From assembly GCA_947359465.1 (NCBI GenBank), contig OX375879.1, positions 90,247,578 through 90,311,577 of the forward strand: a stretch of DNA of 64,000 nt, written 5' to 3'. A program made the position numbers and the translations under genes. Source of the DNA: Metellina segmentata (Eukaryota > Arthropoda > Arachnida > Araneae > Tetragnathidae). Below are positions 38,360 through 50,100 of the stretch, piece by piece. Under the pieces are notes generated by a model. The model was not told the DNA's origin, searched no databases, and saw only the letters and a list, made by a program, of their open reading frames with translations. Within the stretch, counting starts at the first letter, position 1; each line of letters begins with the position of its first letter.

Positions 38360-40096
38360 ATGTGAGTATTTACACTAAGAGTAACTGCACTTCAACCGTC
38401 ATTTTACGATTATGGAAACAACTCCAAACAAGGCAAACAGTTGTCTGAAGTATTTGGGTCAGCTGCCTAAGGGATACGACCTCACGGAAGATCGACATAT
38501 TGCTGTTGTAGCGAAGAGCAACCTCCACACATCTGTGGTTGCGGCGTCCATTGGTAAGATGATATCTGCCACTACTGTGCAGCAAAGGCTACACATGAAT
38601 GGACTATACACAGGGTACCATGAGTTTGTGTCCCTCTATCTGTCCAATCCAGAGGGGCATGATTAAAGTGGTGTCAATAATATGTGAATTGGACTGTCTG
38701 ATTGGGATAACGGTATGTTCACTTATGAGTCGAGATTTGCCCTGGAGCCAGATAACAAACGTGTGCAGTAACTACTGTGCAGCAAAGGCTACACATGAAT
38801 GGACTATACACAGGGTACCATGAGTTTGTGTCCCTCTATCTGTCCAATCCAGAGGGGCATGATTAAAGTGGTGTCGATAATATGTGAATTGGACTGTCTG
38901 ATTGGGCTAACGGTATGTTCACTTATGAGTCGAGATTTGCCCTGGAGCCAGATAACAAACATGTGCAGTAACTACTGTGCAGCAAAGGCTACACATGAAT
39001 GGACTATACACAGGGTACCATGAGTTTGTGTCCCTCTATCTGTCCAATCCAGAGGGGCATGATTAAAGTGGTGTCGATAATATGTGAATTGGACTGTCTG
39101 ATTGGGCTAACGGTATGTTCACTTATCAGTCGAGATTTGCCCTGGAGCCAGATAACAAACATGTGCAGTAACTACTGTGCAGCAAAGGCTACACATGAAT
39201 GGACTATACACAGGGTACCATGAGTTTGTGTCCCTCTATCTGTCCAATCCAGAGGGGCATGATTAAAGTGGTGTCGATAATATGTGAATTGGACTGTCTG
39301 ATTGGGATAACGGTATGTTCACTTATGAGTCGAGATTTGCCCTGGAGCCAGATAACAAACGTGTAAGTTAGAGGAGAGAACAAGGCACACGTAATTGGCC
39401 CCAGAACATCATCGAGCATCACACTTTCCGAGGTGTAAACATGGTGTGGGCTGGAATTTCGTTAAGATATCGCACCGACCTGCACATCTATAGATGAGGT
39501 TCTGTGATGGCTGCCCGGAATCAGTATGAAAGTTCTAGGACCCACTGTGAGATTGTATGCTGCAACAGTAGGTCCTTCTTTTATTTTAATGGATGATAAT
39601 GTGCGTACCCATAGAGCTGGCATTGTCGACGACTACCTGGAGAGAGAGATTGCGTGTATGGTTTGGCCAGCATACTCACTCGACCTTAATCCCATTGAAA
39701 ATCTTTGGGATGCCCTCAGTTGTGCTGTGTCTGCATGTTTCACACCCCCAGCAGGGTCAGAGTTGCAAAATGCACTACAGGAGGTATGGTGATTACTTGA
39801 CTCTGGTGTGGTTTATCATTTCATGGAAAGCATGGTCACACTCTGTAAACTTTGTATGAGGTTGATGGGTGGTCACATATTCTATTACTGTTAGTTTTGT
39901 TTATTTGTTTTGGATTTAAACATTTTGTTAATGACTCCATCTTATGATTTATGAAAATTCAATCTTGTTTTCATCTTTGTTTTGTTTCATGCATAAACCT
40001 ATTTTCTACTTTCTTGTCACATTTTGTGTCAATCAAAGCTGTTCTTGTCTGTTTTTCGCACATTACCTTTCATGCTTAACTTTTGCCAAGAGAGTG
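38360..40096 (+). pseudogene. Tc1-like transposon with rearranged transposase
   Basis: Frames from 38412 give the N-terminal HTH region (EDRHIAVVAKSNLHTSVVAASIG...TTVQQRLHMNGLYTG). The 39526-39792 frame gives the end of the DDE domain ([32 protein letters not shown]). The repeated segment between them contains MFTYESRFALEPDNKRV, the region of the first catalytic Asp, with that Asp replaced. The right end CCAAGAGAGTG|TA at 40096 looks like a Tc1 terminus (inverted: CACTCTCTTGGCAAAAGTTA). The left terminus is uncertain. It cannot be active. The window around it is the BACE-like downstream region. Confidence 0.85.
38571..39364 (+). repeat. exact 200-bp tandem array, about four copies, inside the Tc1 pseudogene
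   Basis: Units begin at 38571, 38771, 38971 and 39171 (ACTACTGTGCAGCAAAGG), and the fourth ends at 39364. The period is exactly 200 bp and copies differ at only a few sites (for example GGGATAACG/GGGCTAACG and GAGTCG/CAGTCG). Because 200 is not a multiple of 3, each extra copy shifts the reading frame. The unit spans transposase codons from TVQQRL to DNKRV. Confidence 0.95.
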
Positions 40097-40140
40097 TATT
40101 TGGATAACCTATGATTTGTGTGCGACTATTTCTATATATA

Positions 40141-40546
40141 CAGTAAAACCTTGATTTTCTAAGCTATGATTAATCAAGTATTTGTGTTATCTAAGCCAAA
40201 TTTGATATCAAGTTTTTTTAGTTTAAAATAAAGCTTGAGTTTGCACACTTTGTCTAAAGGGGCAAGAAAATACTGCAGAACAGAATACTGTTATGGACCT
40301 TTTCCAAGACAGTTTAAAATGAACTTAACTCGCATCCAGATTTATGGTTAAATTATCACAATAAAAGCTTAGTGACAGATCTGAGTTTACATTCTTATTC
40401 CTTGCTTTATGAATAGTTCAGTAGCAGTAGTAATATTTAGTTCAGAAAATATTTTCTGTATTTTGTATAAATCTGTTCTGTATTATGTTACATCCATATA
40501 TTATCCTAGTCTGTCCACTTTGCCTTGGATAATCAAGGTTCTGCTG
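40141..40546. mobile_element. pogo-like MITE, 406 bp
   Basis: The left end CAGTAAAACCTTGATTTTCT and the inverted right end CAGCAGAACCTTGATTATCC match the pogo/Tigger terminus style. A TA precedes the left end (40139-40140); the right flank has lost it. Non-coding. Confidence 0.7.
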
Positions 40547-40645
40547 TTTGAATGTGATAGGCTTTTTTTTAAAGTTCTTTTAAAATGTATTTTTAACAAG
40601 GTTAACTGTTTTGAAACTATTATTAAATATGTTATTTTTCCTTAG

Positions 40646-40690
40646 ATGGCATTGTTTTGGAGACACTGCGATGAGAATATAAAGATCTGA
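40646..40690 (+). CDS. candidate terminal exon of the BACE-like gene
   Basis: A good acceptor, TTATTTTTCCTTAG, precedes 40646. Joined to the phase-1 donor at 37412 it adds DGIVLETLR and stops at 40674 (465 aa total). Joined to the phase-0 donor at 37408 it adds MALFWRHCDENIKI and stops at 40690 (469 aa). Either gives a short cytoplasmic tail after SSL(V), resembling the short tail after SSLV in vertebrate BACE2. Frame compatibility is seen; use is inferred. Confidence 0.35.
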   Translation: MALFWRHCDENIKI

Positions 40691-42267
40691 CTATAGTAAA
40701 CCATTTGAATTGGAAGTAAGTTCCAGTTCACATCTAATCTTCACATCTACAATACATTAAAATTGGAAATTTAAATCCAAGTGTTACTACATTGCAATAT
40801 TAAACTCCACATTATGCATGCAGGTAATAAGCCAATTTCTTCGAAATATACTGTTCAACATTAAAAACTTTCCTATCAATAAATTTATTTTTGCTACTGA
40901 ACTGATTTTGGAAACACATCAAAACATTTTATCAAATCTTGCCATGTACAAGAGAGTTTATATATCTATTATTATAGAGCTTATGAATTTTTTATTTGCA
41001 TGAATCAAATTTTTTAAAGCAACAAATTTTGCTTGCATCTTTACTATATTAAGTGATTTTTAATAATTTTTTTTCATCTAATAGTGTTAATATTTTTAAA
41101 GCTAGGGAAAAATTAAACCACATTGTATAATGACACTGCTTTTGATGACAAAATTAGATAATCCATGAAACTGATATGTCTGTTTGATTTTATAGCTTAT
41201 TGAATTAGTCCTTGTTTTGTACATATTTCATTTAATTTGTCATGAAATTAGAGAGTATTTGAAAATAATTCTCACTATAATAATATAAACTCCATTCACA
41301 CAAATAAATTTTACTGTCCTTTGGCAATATATTGTGGATAGCAAATGATATAATCTGTCATAAGAGATGATGTGATTAATATTTTCATGCATTTAAGTGA
41401 TTCAACAATTTTTTCAATGGAAATTTTTTTAAAGCTTTGAAGCTGCATAGGGTGTACTTTCTATCATATGAATGCTGTACTACACTAACCACCAATTTAG
41501 TAAGGAACTACTGCATGCAATTTTATGAGCTCAAGTGAAATATATATAATGTGTAAGAGCTCAAGAATGATCCTACTTACTATGATGAGCTTGATAGCAC
41601 AAAAGTGAAAGAGGGATTTTCGTAGTTGTGAAAGTAAAATGCTGAAGAGATAATTAGGCTGCCTAGGACTGTCCAGTGTATTTTTTTTTTGATGAAGATA
41701 CATTGCTCGAAAGTCCGTATTCACTCATCCCTTATTCTGCTTTATGTAAAATTTCCAAACTGCTGTTCTCAAACTCCTTGTTCTCCTAATTTTAAACCCT
41801 GTTTGTTTTCCCTGCACGCAAGCCTAGACAAAGGCAGTTTGATTCAAATAAATTTGTATTAGTTTATTGCTTTTTTGTCTCTTTTTGCTGCATGAGGGCT
41901 AGCTAATAGGACAAGAACCTACAACTAAACTGCATTCGGAATCACTTCAAAATTCAAGTTCACACTGATATTAGAACCCAGAATTTCCATTTAGAATTCC
42001 TTATGGCATTGCTTTAGATGGGCTAAATGCTTCTCTAGGAAATTTTAAAATAAAGCATGAATTTGTGGAAAGAAAATTAAGATCATATTGTTACTATGAC
42101 ACCAAAGGCTGCAAAAACGCATTTGAAGTTTTGATGCTTCTGGAAAAATCGAGTTACGACTCACAGTTTGTTTTCTTATGAAAATCACTACGAATCAAGA
42201 TGATTTGTGACTTTGTCATGCCATAAAACATGAAATGGTGACTTGAAAATTGGTTAGTAGCGATATA
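40691..42267. other. non-coding stretch, nothing recognised
   Basis: AT-rich sequence without a supported gene, RNA or element. Frames of 60-75 codons on either strand lack protein-like composition. Confidence 0.5.
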
Positions 42268-42545
42268 CAGTACAAAATCTGGAATCCTACGGACCTCGGC
42301 CATTCCATATTTCAGACTTTTTTGGATTATTTGCATTTTTTGTTAAAAAAACCTTATCTAAACCCCCGTAACTTTTCTGTGTGGTATTTACTCTTAACAT
42401 GTCTGTTATTTTGTGTTGTTTCAAGAATTAGGTCCAGGTTTAACTCCTTGATCCTTAGAATTTGTCAGAAAGAAAAAAAACAGCGGTTAGCAAAACGTCC
42501 GAATTTTGGAAAGTTTCGAACGTCCAGATTTGGGACTTTGTACTG
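42268..42545. mobile_element. TA-type MITE, 278 bp (pair with 20814-21051)
   Basis: Ends CAGTACAAAATCTGGAATCC and, inverted, CAGTACAAAGTCCCAAATCT; TA precedes the left end. It shares GGACCTCGGC, GGATTATTTGCA and CAGCGGTTAGCAAAA with the copy at 20814. Confidence 0.8.
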
Positions 42546-43269
42546 AATATAGTACTCAAATACAGAAAGACTTATTTGTATTCACTAAACTTTTCAAGGT
42601 AACACCATATTTTTATATAAAAAGTGCAGTTACATTAAAAGTGTTCTGCAATACATATTTTTTAAATCTTAGGATGAAATGTTTTTAGTAGATTCCTTAA
42701 GTACAAATTATTGTGTGATGTATGCATTGTTGTTTATCTGTTATATTACTATCTAATGATTACAAATGATTGTTGTTGAAAAATTGCTAAAGTATTATTT
42801 AATGAGAGTGTATCAGTTTGTATAATTGTTTATCTTTTTAGCAATGAGAGGTTTTCAAAATGTGGGAACACTAAATGTTAACTAAGAATAATTTTTTAAA
42901 TTTTCAATTTTACTGTCAATACTCTTTTGCTGTATTGTTTATAGGCCTATAATACAATATACAATCATTCAGAGACAAAAACTGTTCTGCAAAATTACTA
43001 GTTAAAACATTTAAGTACAAGATCTAGGTTACAAATTTTTTATATTGGTGGCCTGTACGTTACACAACTTTGGCATTTCCCAAGTCTAGACTTATTATAA
43101 ATTAGTTATGAATTATCAATGGCTTTAAAATTAGAGTAGATTTGAATATTTTAAAATTAGAATTTTGTTTTTCCAGGTTTTCAAATCATGGATTTGTTGT
43201 ATTCTGTAAAGTTTTATTACTAATTCCTAAAATTTTGGGTTTGGTTGATTTTTGTGATCTTTTAAGTAA

Positions 43270-44817
43270 CTAGGGGGCTCCGCCCCCTGCTCGCTTACGC
43301 TCGCCAACCCCCGGGGATTGCTGCGCAATCCCATTTGGTTTGCTTCGCAAACCAACACTCCTGTCACAGATACCATTTGGTTTGCTTCGCAAACCAACAT
43401 TACTTTCACAGAGTGAAACTATCTGAATAATTCGTATTATGCTGATTTCACTTTCCGGTTCATGACGTCACAGCGAGGGTTTCGCTGCGTCTCGCTTACG
43501 CTCGCCGACCCCGGGGATTGCTACGCAATCCGTTTGGTTTGCTTTCTCAAACCAATACTTCTTTCGCAAGTGATTTAACTTTTTTTTGCTTTAACACTTA
43601 ATGCACCCTAAACTAATAGCCGCATCAGTAAAAAAATCTTCTGCATCTTGTTCCCTGTACAATTTTAACTAAACATTGTTAATATCCAAACTTTACGATC
43701 TGTACTTTGTCGGTAAACTGTCTTGAAAACAGAGGGAAAAAAGCGAGCCTTTTTCCTCGCCAAATAAAAAGAAATCGTTTTTATGGCAATTGTTGCTACG
43801 ATAAATTTGATATCTGGCAAACCCGATAGTCAAAAGTGTAACCCACTACTGCTTTCGGAAGCAGCTATGCGAACTGAAAAATACGAAATTTGTGTCACCA
43901 ACTTTTGATTGCATCGAATTTATTTATGAACCAATTTTAAAAATAATTGTACCGTAAGAAAGAGTATATTCTGAGGTATACTGCAATATTTTTAAAATTA
44001 AAAATTAACAGTAATACTATACAGATATGACCATTTTAGTTTTGTATCGGAAGTTACGATCTGAAAGTTCCGAAAATTGTATGACCCACTTTTATTTGCA
44101 TCGATTTTATTTATTAACCAATTTGAAAAATAATTGTACCATAAGAAAGAGTGTAATGTAATGTATTCAGTGATGTTTTCAAATTTAAAAAATAATGGCT
44201 TTTGCCGTAGACAAAACGGTTTTAACAATAAGTAGCGAAAATATCCAAAGATTCCGAATTTTGTATGACGAACTTTTGATCGCATCCAATTTAATTATTA
44301 ACCGATTTCAAAAATAATAGTACCGTAAGAAAGAGTATATTCTGAGGTATACTGCTATATTTTAAAAATTAAAAACTAATAGTAATTAGATATAGATATG
44401 GCAGTTTTAAAAAAAAGTAACAAAAATGTCCCGATTTTTCCTGAATTTCAAAAAAATATTATCAAGAACCAAATTTAAATTTAAAAAAAAACTCGACGAG
44501 CTGCAAAAATTTACGTTGAGAGGTACTCTTAAAAAAAAACTCACGACTGAAGACTGAAAATTTGAATGTGTTTTGCTCACTCGCGGAAGAAATTTCACTT
44601 CTTCAACTTTAACACTTAATAAAACCTAAACTAATAGCCACATCGGAAAAAAATCTTAATAATTATCCAGGGAATACGATGAAGAACAAAGCATGTTAAT
44701 TTCATTTTTTTCCGATCAGTACTTTCTCGGGAAACCGTCTAAGAATCGAGCTAAACAACACAGTTTTCAATTCTTCGGCGGCGGCGGCGGCGGTAACATT
44801 TTTTTAATATAGAGAGA
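43270..44817 (-). mobile_element. composite non-autonomous Helitron, 1548 bp
   Basis: On the minus strand it starts TCTCTCTATATTAAAAAA (44817) and ends GGGGGCGGAGCCCCCTAG (43270) before a T. Its first ~330 bp and its 3' ~200 bp match the Helitron at 20136-20690. The middle holds three ~185-bp repeats and a second, internal copy of both the 5' region (43561-43740) and the 3' palindromic region (43490-43560). The 5' part carries a (CCG)5 run at 44776-44792. The composite structure suggests end bypass or nesting of two copies. No Rep/helicase is present. Confidence 0.8.
43880..44430. repeat. three ~185-bp imperfect tandem repeats in the Helitron
   Basis: The landmark ACCGTAAGAAAGAGT (variant ACCATAAGAAAGAGT) occurs at 43951, 44138 and 44322, giving spacings of 187 and 184. 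Each unit also has AACTTTTGAT-like, GCATCGAATTTA-like and TATTCTGAGGTATACTGC-like words, with copy 2 the most diverged. Confidence 0.85.
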
Positions 44818-47399
44818 CATATGTTTACTATACAAAAAGGAAAACATGATCATAAAATAAAAATAACTTTATCATTGAAAACTCCTGGAAAAGTTATAAT
44901 TCCTATCGAATTAATCAGGTAAAAACACATTCTAAAAATCAAAGTTTTATCTTTAAAAATTTATTTAAAAGATTATATTACAGCCACAAAAAAAGAAAAT
45001 TAAAAAAATATATAAATATTATTTTTTTTTAATTAAAAAAAAAAAACGAAATTTTTTACAATTGTATTGAGATTGTTGCTACATCACGTCCAAAATTGCG
45101 TAATGATCGACATCTTCGTCATTTGACATCGATCGATTTTACACGTTTACTCCACATGTGCCTAGTAATGGTATTAATATTGTTTCTGCTAAATTCACTT
45201 TATTTTTCGATAAAAAAACTATTAATCTGATGAAAAGAGACTAATTAATATATTTTTTATGTTTTGAGACATTGGCACCTTCATAACATTAAATCGACAC
45301 AAAAAAATTGACAGTTCTATTTGCGATTTTGTCATTGCATTTATTTTTAAAAATAAGAAAAGTATATTTACAACAAAAAAAAATGCTCAAAATACATAAA
45401 AATTCTTTTAAAGACAAATAAATGCAGTTTAAAGTACTTACCAATATATTTGCTTCATGTGTAGAGCTATTTCAATCGTTGCTTTTGGATATCGCGAAAC
45501 ATGCTGTATGGCTTTAGTATTGTTTCTTTGTTAATTCTTCAAAATTTTAAACTAATGATGCCATCTACTGATCTAAATCCTTGTAATCTATTCATTTATT
45601 ATTTTTTTCTGTCATTCTGGAAAACACATTAGAATTTATTTCCTTGGTGATGTACTGTACGAGTTAAAATTATTGTTTTAGTAATACTAATTCTTGCTTC
45701 TAAACAGAATTAAACACCCATTGAGGGAAAAAAATTAATTTTAAGAATTAAATTTATTTGCTGTTAAAGCCTAAAGTTATGAAATGTGTCTTGTTCCCAC
45801 CTTTTGAGGACTACCTTAATTGTTTTAATTCCTAATATTCATATTTTAGAGTAAAATGTAATTTGATGGTATAAAGTGTTTATATTACATACCACTAAAA
45901 TAAATAGGATATTTTCCATTGAAGCAAGTTATATGTGAACAAGCACAAAAAAAGTATACTTGTGTTGTGTTCTGTCTTTAGGAGCACTATTTTCTTAAAC
46001 AATATTAAAGCATTTTATTATTTCATGCATATGTTAAAAGTGGCTTTTGTAAAGAATGTTTCTTTTATTACAGTATTCGATAGTCTCAATACCTCAAGAA
46101 AAATCTTAGTATTCTGTTTTCAAAATATTTTACTGAATAGAGCTCTAGTCCATCCTTATTTTAAAATAGATTAAAAATTGTACCTGTTAGGAAAAGTTGT
46201 TTTTTATTTTAATATTTTAAAGGTTTTAATTCCCTTTAAGAATCTGTTTTAAAATTAAATTACTATGTAAATCTCCTCAAATGAATACCATATGCACACC
46301 AGCCACTAACATTTTGATCTAATTTTAATATCCTTTTAGTAGTAAAGTTGATTTTAGAACATCGCTTTGTTTTTGAAAAAGGTTTACGATTTATTTCTAT
46401 ATGAAGACCAACAGACCTATTAGTAGTTCTTGTAGATGGTTTTAAAAATGATTAAAAACCATCTTTAAATTGAAAAATTTTTTTGGGATCATGGTTCAAA
46501 CTAATATTAAATGTTTGTGTACAATCAAATCACTAGAAATAAATTACTGCAATATTTCAAATAGTTTTTAACTAATAATGTAATGCATTGTCCCATTCTA
46601 CCATTATGTCAAGATCATGAAAAGTGGAGGCTTCTTTCAAATTAAAATAACATAAATGTTGTTAACTGTTGGATGTTCTGTTAACTTATAAATTAAAAGA
46701 TTTCTTGTTTTTTAACAAATGTTCTTCTGCAAATCAGGTCAAAATTGGAAATATGAAGGGATTATTAACATTAGTTATTAAAAACGGAGCCAAATTATAA
46801 AAACAATCCGAATATATTTCTGCCCCTAGAGGAAGGTAGTTGGATTTCGCTCTACTGTAATTTTTTGCAACACAATAGTTAATAGACTGAAAGAAGCAGA
46901 GCTGCAACAAACGATTTTGTACTACTATTTTTCAACCTTTTTGGACAGGAAGTATCCTTTTAAGGAAAATCGTCTCAAAAGACCAAACATAGATTCACCA
47001 AAGGTCACCAATTACGAAGTTTTAATGCCAAGCCATGGCAACTGTGAAAGAGGAACATCTGAATCTAGTTGATAGATTGAGAAGTAGAGTTGCTAGAGAA
47101 AAGGTTATGGCTTATATTAATGGATATTACTATTTATTTTATAAAACTTATGTATATATAGCAGATGACAAAAATTTAAAAAAATTAGGAGCCAGGTCTC
47201 TCTCGTGAAATACAAAAACTAATATTTTTCTAACGCTGAGTATATCGCAGAACTCATTACACATACATGTGCAGTAAATAATATGCTATTTACAGTAACT
47301 GAGGCAATAAAAAATAACATTTTTATTATTATCTACATCATGCATTTTACACAATTTTTTATCTTTTAAAGCCATGAACATGTCTTGTTGCTTTTATAA
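44818..47399. other. AT-rich non-coding stretch
   Basis: No gene, RNA or transposon domain recognised. Long A/T runs lie around 45000-45060. Confidence 0.5.
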
Positions 47400-47728
47400 C
47401 TGAAATATCACTTGTCTACACTCCACAGCCTTTGTGGTATCAAAATCTTCCACTTATGGTCCATCATCAGATTACATAAAATTTCTCTCGCATTGAGGAC
47501 CTAAATTTATTTTTAGTCAAATTCATCAAACTGAAGCCCTGCTCACACAATATTGTAGAAACTGGAAGAACACACACTGGATATCAACTTGTATGTTTTA
47601 TTTTTTTGTACTAGTCCATGTTCCCTTCCAATCATTAGTAGCACCATCTGTACCTATACCAATTAATTTATTAGAAGACAGTATATTTGAAGGCCCATAT
47701 TTGTCAAGTGTTGTTGCAACTGCCTTAA

Positions 47729-48436
47729 CCCACTGGCTGATTATCCCGCGATTTCCACAAGCAACTCAAATGTAGCAAAATTTGCTCATCCCACGATTTT
47801 CGCGGGCAGGTGTTTTTCTATCTTTATTGAGGAGCGCATCCCGCTTTTTCACCGTTTAACCAATGAAATAAATTACATACAGTGTAAGACGTTAAATTTA
47901 GATTTTGGTCAACAGATGTCGCTAGTCGTCCACTAAATTGCGGCATTTGAAGGTACTTTGTATATACCGCTCTAACTTCGCGCCTTTGTTTGGAGCCTTT
48001 TTCTTATCAGAAATGGCTGCTAGAAAATGTTCAGCGATTGACAGAGTATATATTCCTGATGATTTATCAGATTCTGAAAGTGATTTTAGTTTTGATAGTG
48101 ATAGTGATATAGATTTTTCGGACTGCTCCTCAGATAGCGATGAATCTGATCATGATTCAATAAACTTGCAAAGCGTTAGGCAGTGGTGCAAAATTGATAT
48201 GAAGAATATTCCTCCTCCTCCAGTTCCTTTTCGTGGAAATCCGGGAATTACTGTGCATATAGCTAACAATAACTTCTGACAGTTTAGTTTCTCATGATAA
48301 AAATCTATATAAAAAGTCTTTTCTAGAAAGAAAAAAATGCATATTTCAATTCTCCAATATATATAGATTTTTAATATGCAAAAAAAAAACACGATTTTTG
48401 TAGCGATTTCGGTCCACAAATTGAGCAGTCAGAGGG
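47729..48436 (+). mobile_element. non-autonomous piggyBac-like element, 708 bp
   Basis: Flanked on both sides by TTAA (47725-47728 and 48437-48440), the piggyBac target. The ends CCCACTGGCTGATTATC and, inverted, CCCTCTGACTGCTCAATTTG form the terminal inverted repeat. The interior keeps the start of a transposase gene. The rest of the transposase has been deleted. Confidence 0.88.
48013..48279 (+). pseudogene. truncated piggyBac transposase N-terminus, 88 codons
   Basis: From the ATG at 48013 the frame encodes an acidic Ser/Asp-rich N-terminus (DLSDSESDFSFDSDSDIDFS) followed by VRQWCKIDMKN and PFRGNPGIT. This is the typical lead into the piggyBac dimerisation domain (W...PF.G.pGi). It then stops. 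The DDD catalytic core is absent, so it cannot transpose DNA by itself. It could still be transcribed as a short peptide. Confidence 0.75.
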
Positions 48437-49459
48437 TTAAGGTATCCACCAGCAGTTGCAGAGGTAAAATGAGGACAAAAAATACCTCGCTCTATCATCT
48501 TTTACAAACCACACATACAAAATTAATTTGTCAGTACCTTCTTTATCCCTCCATTAGCATTAATTTATCCTTTTGTAACTAACATTAAGCTCACGTAATT
48601 GGCATTTTTTATTTCGCAAATTAAACTTTTATTACGGCAGCTACTTGTGTGATTACTTCCATAGTAAAATAAAAACCAACAGTAGCCTGATTCATTAAAA
48701 AAAATTTTTCCTTATTTCCAGATGAAGGTAACAAAAGAATTTTTGTATTACTAAAATTCCTTAATGTTTAACTTAATTTAATTTTATGTATCTGGCCATG
48801 TTCAAATTAGATTGACTAAATTTCGATTAAGAGTTATCCACGCTCTTTTTAAAGTAGAACATTACCATCTTATTTCTAAAGGTACTGTTTTGTATACTTC
48901 TGTTCATAAAATTAAAATATGAAACGGAATTCTACAGATCATGTATTGAATTGATGACTTATAGACTGTTGGTTGATGTATACGCATAGAAATGAACCCA
49001 TGTCTTGCAATATTTTGAACAAAATAAATAAATAATTAAAATCTAATTCCTAAATAATTTACAACTCAGAAATACATTGAACACAGAATTCTTAATAATA
49101 TCAGAAAATGAAACATGAATTTGACATTTCCAGCTACCAAGTAGCAAAATAACACCTTTTTATCAACGTTTTTTTACTGTGCTTTTTGCATTAAACAGAC
49201 TTGTTTTCTTACAAATAATAAATTATGCAAAATTAAATTTTTCTATAATTCATATCATTAGTCAAATATTTATAAATTTTTTGATATTTTGGAAAGAAAT
49301 AAAAATAAGTTCAAATGTATTATAATCTAAATTCTTTAAACATAAAATTTTTGAAAAATTGTTTACCAGTAATATTGAGGAAACAATATTTTTAAAAAAA
49401 AAAGTTATTTTTCCAGCAGTAATGGTGAAATAATCTGATTTGTGTACAGCATTCAATAA

Positions 49460-50100
49460 TCTATTTATATAATTCTCTTACGTGGCACGCAAAAAAGATG
49501 TTATTTGTTATCGATTTTTGGCAACATTGTACGATTGTTTGTTTATCACAAAGCCTTGCGCTTCAATTGAATTTATAGCGTCATCGGATGAGATTTTATT
49601 GAAAGAAAATGAATTTTAGTCGAGCTGTTGCAGTTAATAATAGAAATCAAAGAAAGCGGAGGATCTTTTCAGGGCCATTTAAAAAAAGGTCCTTTTCAGG
49701 GCCAACAATTATTGTTCAACAAGACGCCTGCACTACAACTTTTGACAACAAACTCAATGAAAATGCGTGGGTGGCTCGAGTGCAGGAGTAAATGTATACA
49801 CAAACAACATGTTGTGTATTCAATTTCCAAATCAGAGCTCACATTTCGAGTCAAAATTTGCTCAAAGTTTTCATTTGAATTTGGATTCCAGAGGTACTGT
49901 AAATATCTTTTCTGAAAAACAGCAAAAAATGTAAGTTTGAAAAATATATTTTTGGAATATCATATTTTGTAAACAATCCCTTCCGCTAGGACACATGTCT
50001 TCATTGATGCGAGCGAAGCGAGCATATGTTCGCGCAGCGAACCAATGAGGATTGCGAAGTAATCCTCCGAGGGTTAGCGAGCAGGGGGCAGGCCCTCTAG
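49460..50100 (+). mobile_element. non-autonomous Helitron, 641 bp (second family)
   Basis: It starts TCTATTTATATAATTCTCTT after an A and ends GGGGGCAGGCCCTCTAG before a T. Just inside the 3' end are inverted pairs, GTTCGCGCAGCGAACC and GGATTGCGAAGTAATCC. The 5' end differs from the family at 20136 and 43270, but the 3' architecture is alike. No helicase gene. Open frames across it are not protein-like. Confidence 0.78.

Larger units (their letters stand above)
47400..48600 (-). pseudogene. decayed hAT transposase split by a piggyBac insertion
   Basis: The minus strand left of the insert reads KAVATTLDKYGPSNILSSNK, then LIGIGTDGATNDWKG, the hAT strand with the second catalytic Asp (usually 'GxDGAxN'). 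Further on comes CEQGFSLMNLTKNKFRSSMRE, the C-terminal dimerisation motif. The right part (48441-48600) continues upstream in other frames with weak similarity. Stops and deletions show it is dead. The TTAA-flanked element 47729-48436 interrupts it. Confidence 0.7.

Noticed and set aside
38599..39223. Three near-identical 74-codon frames suggesting a repeated small protein
   Set aside because: They are the 200-bp tandem unit read in a wrong frame; the true transposase frame is a different one.
38571..39364. CRISPR-like array
   Set aside because: Repeats are contiguous 200-bp units without spacers, in a eukaryotic transposon.
43227..43409. 60-codon minus-strand frame with repeated VCEANQM
   Set aside because: It comes from the palindromic GGTTTGC-TTCGCAAACC units of the Helitron 3' region.
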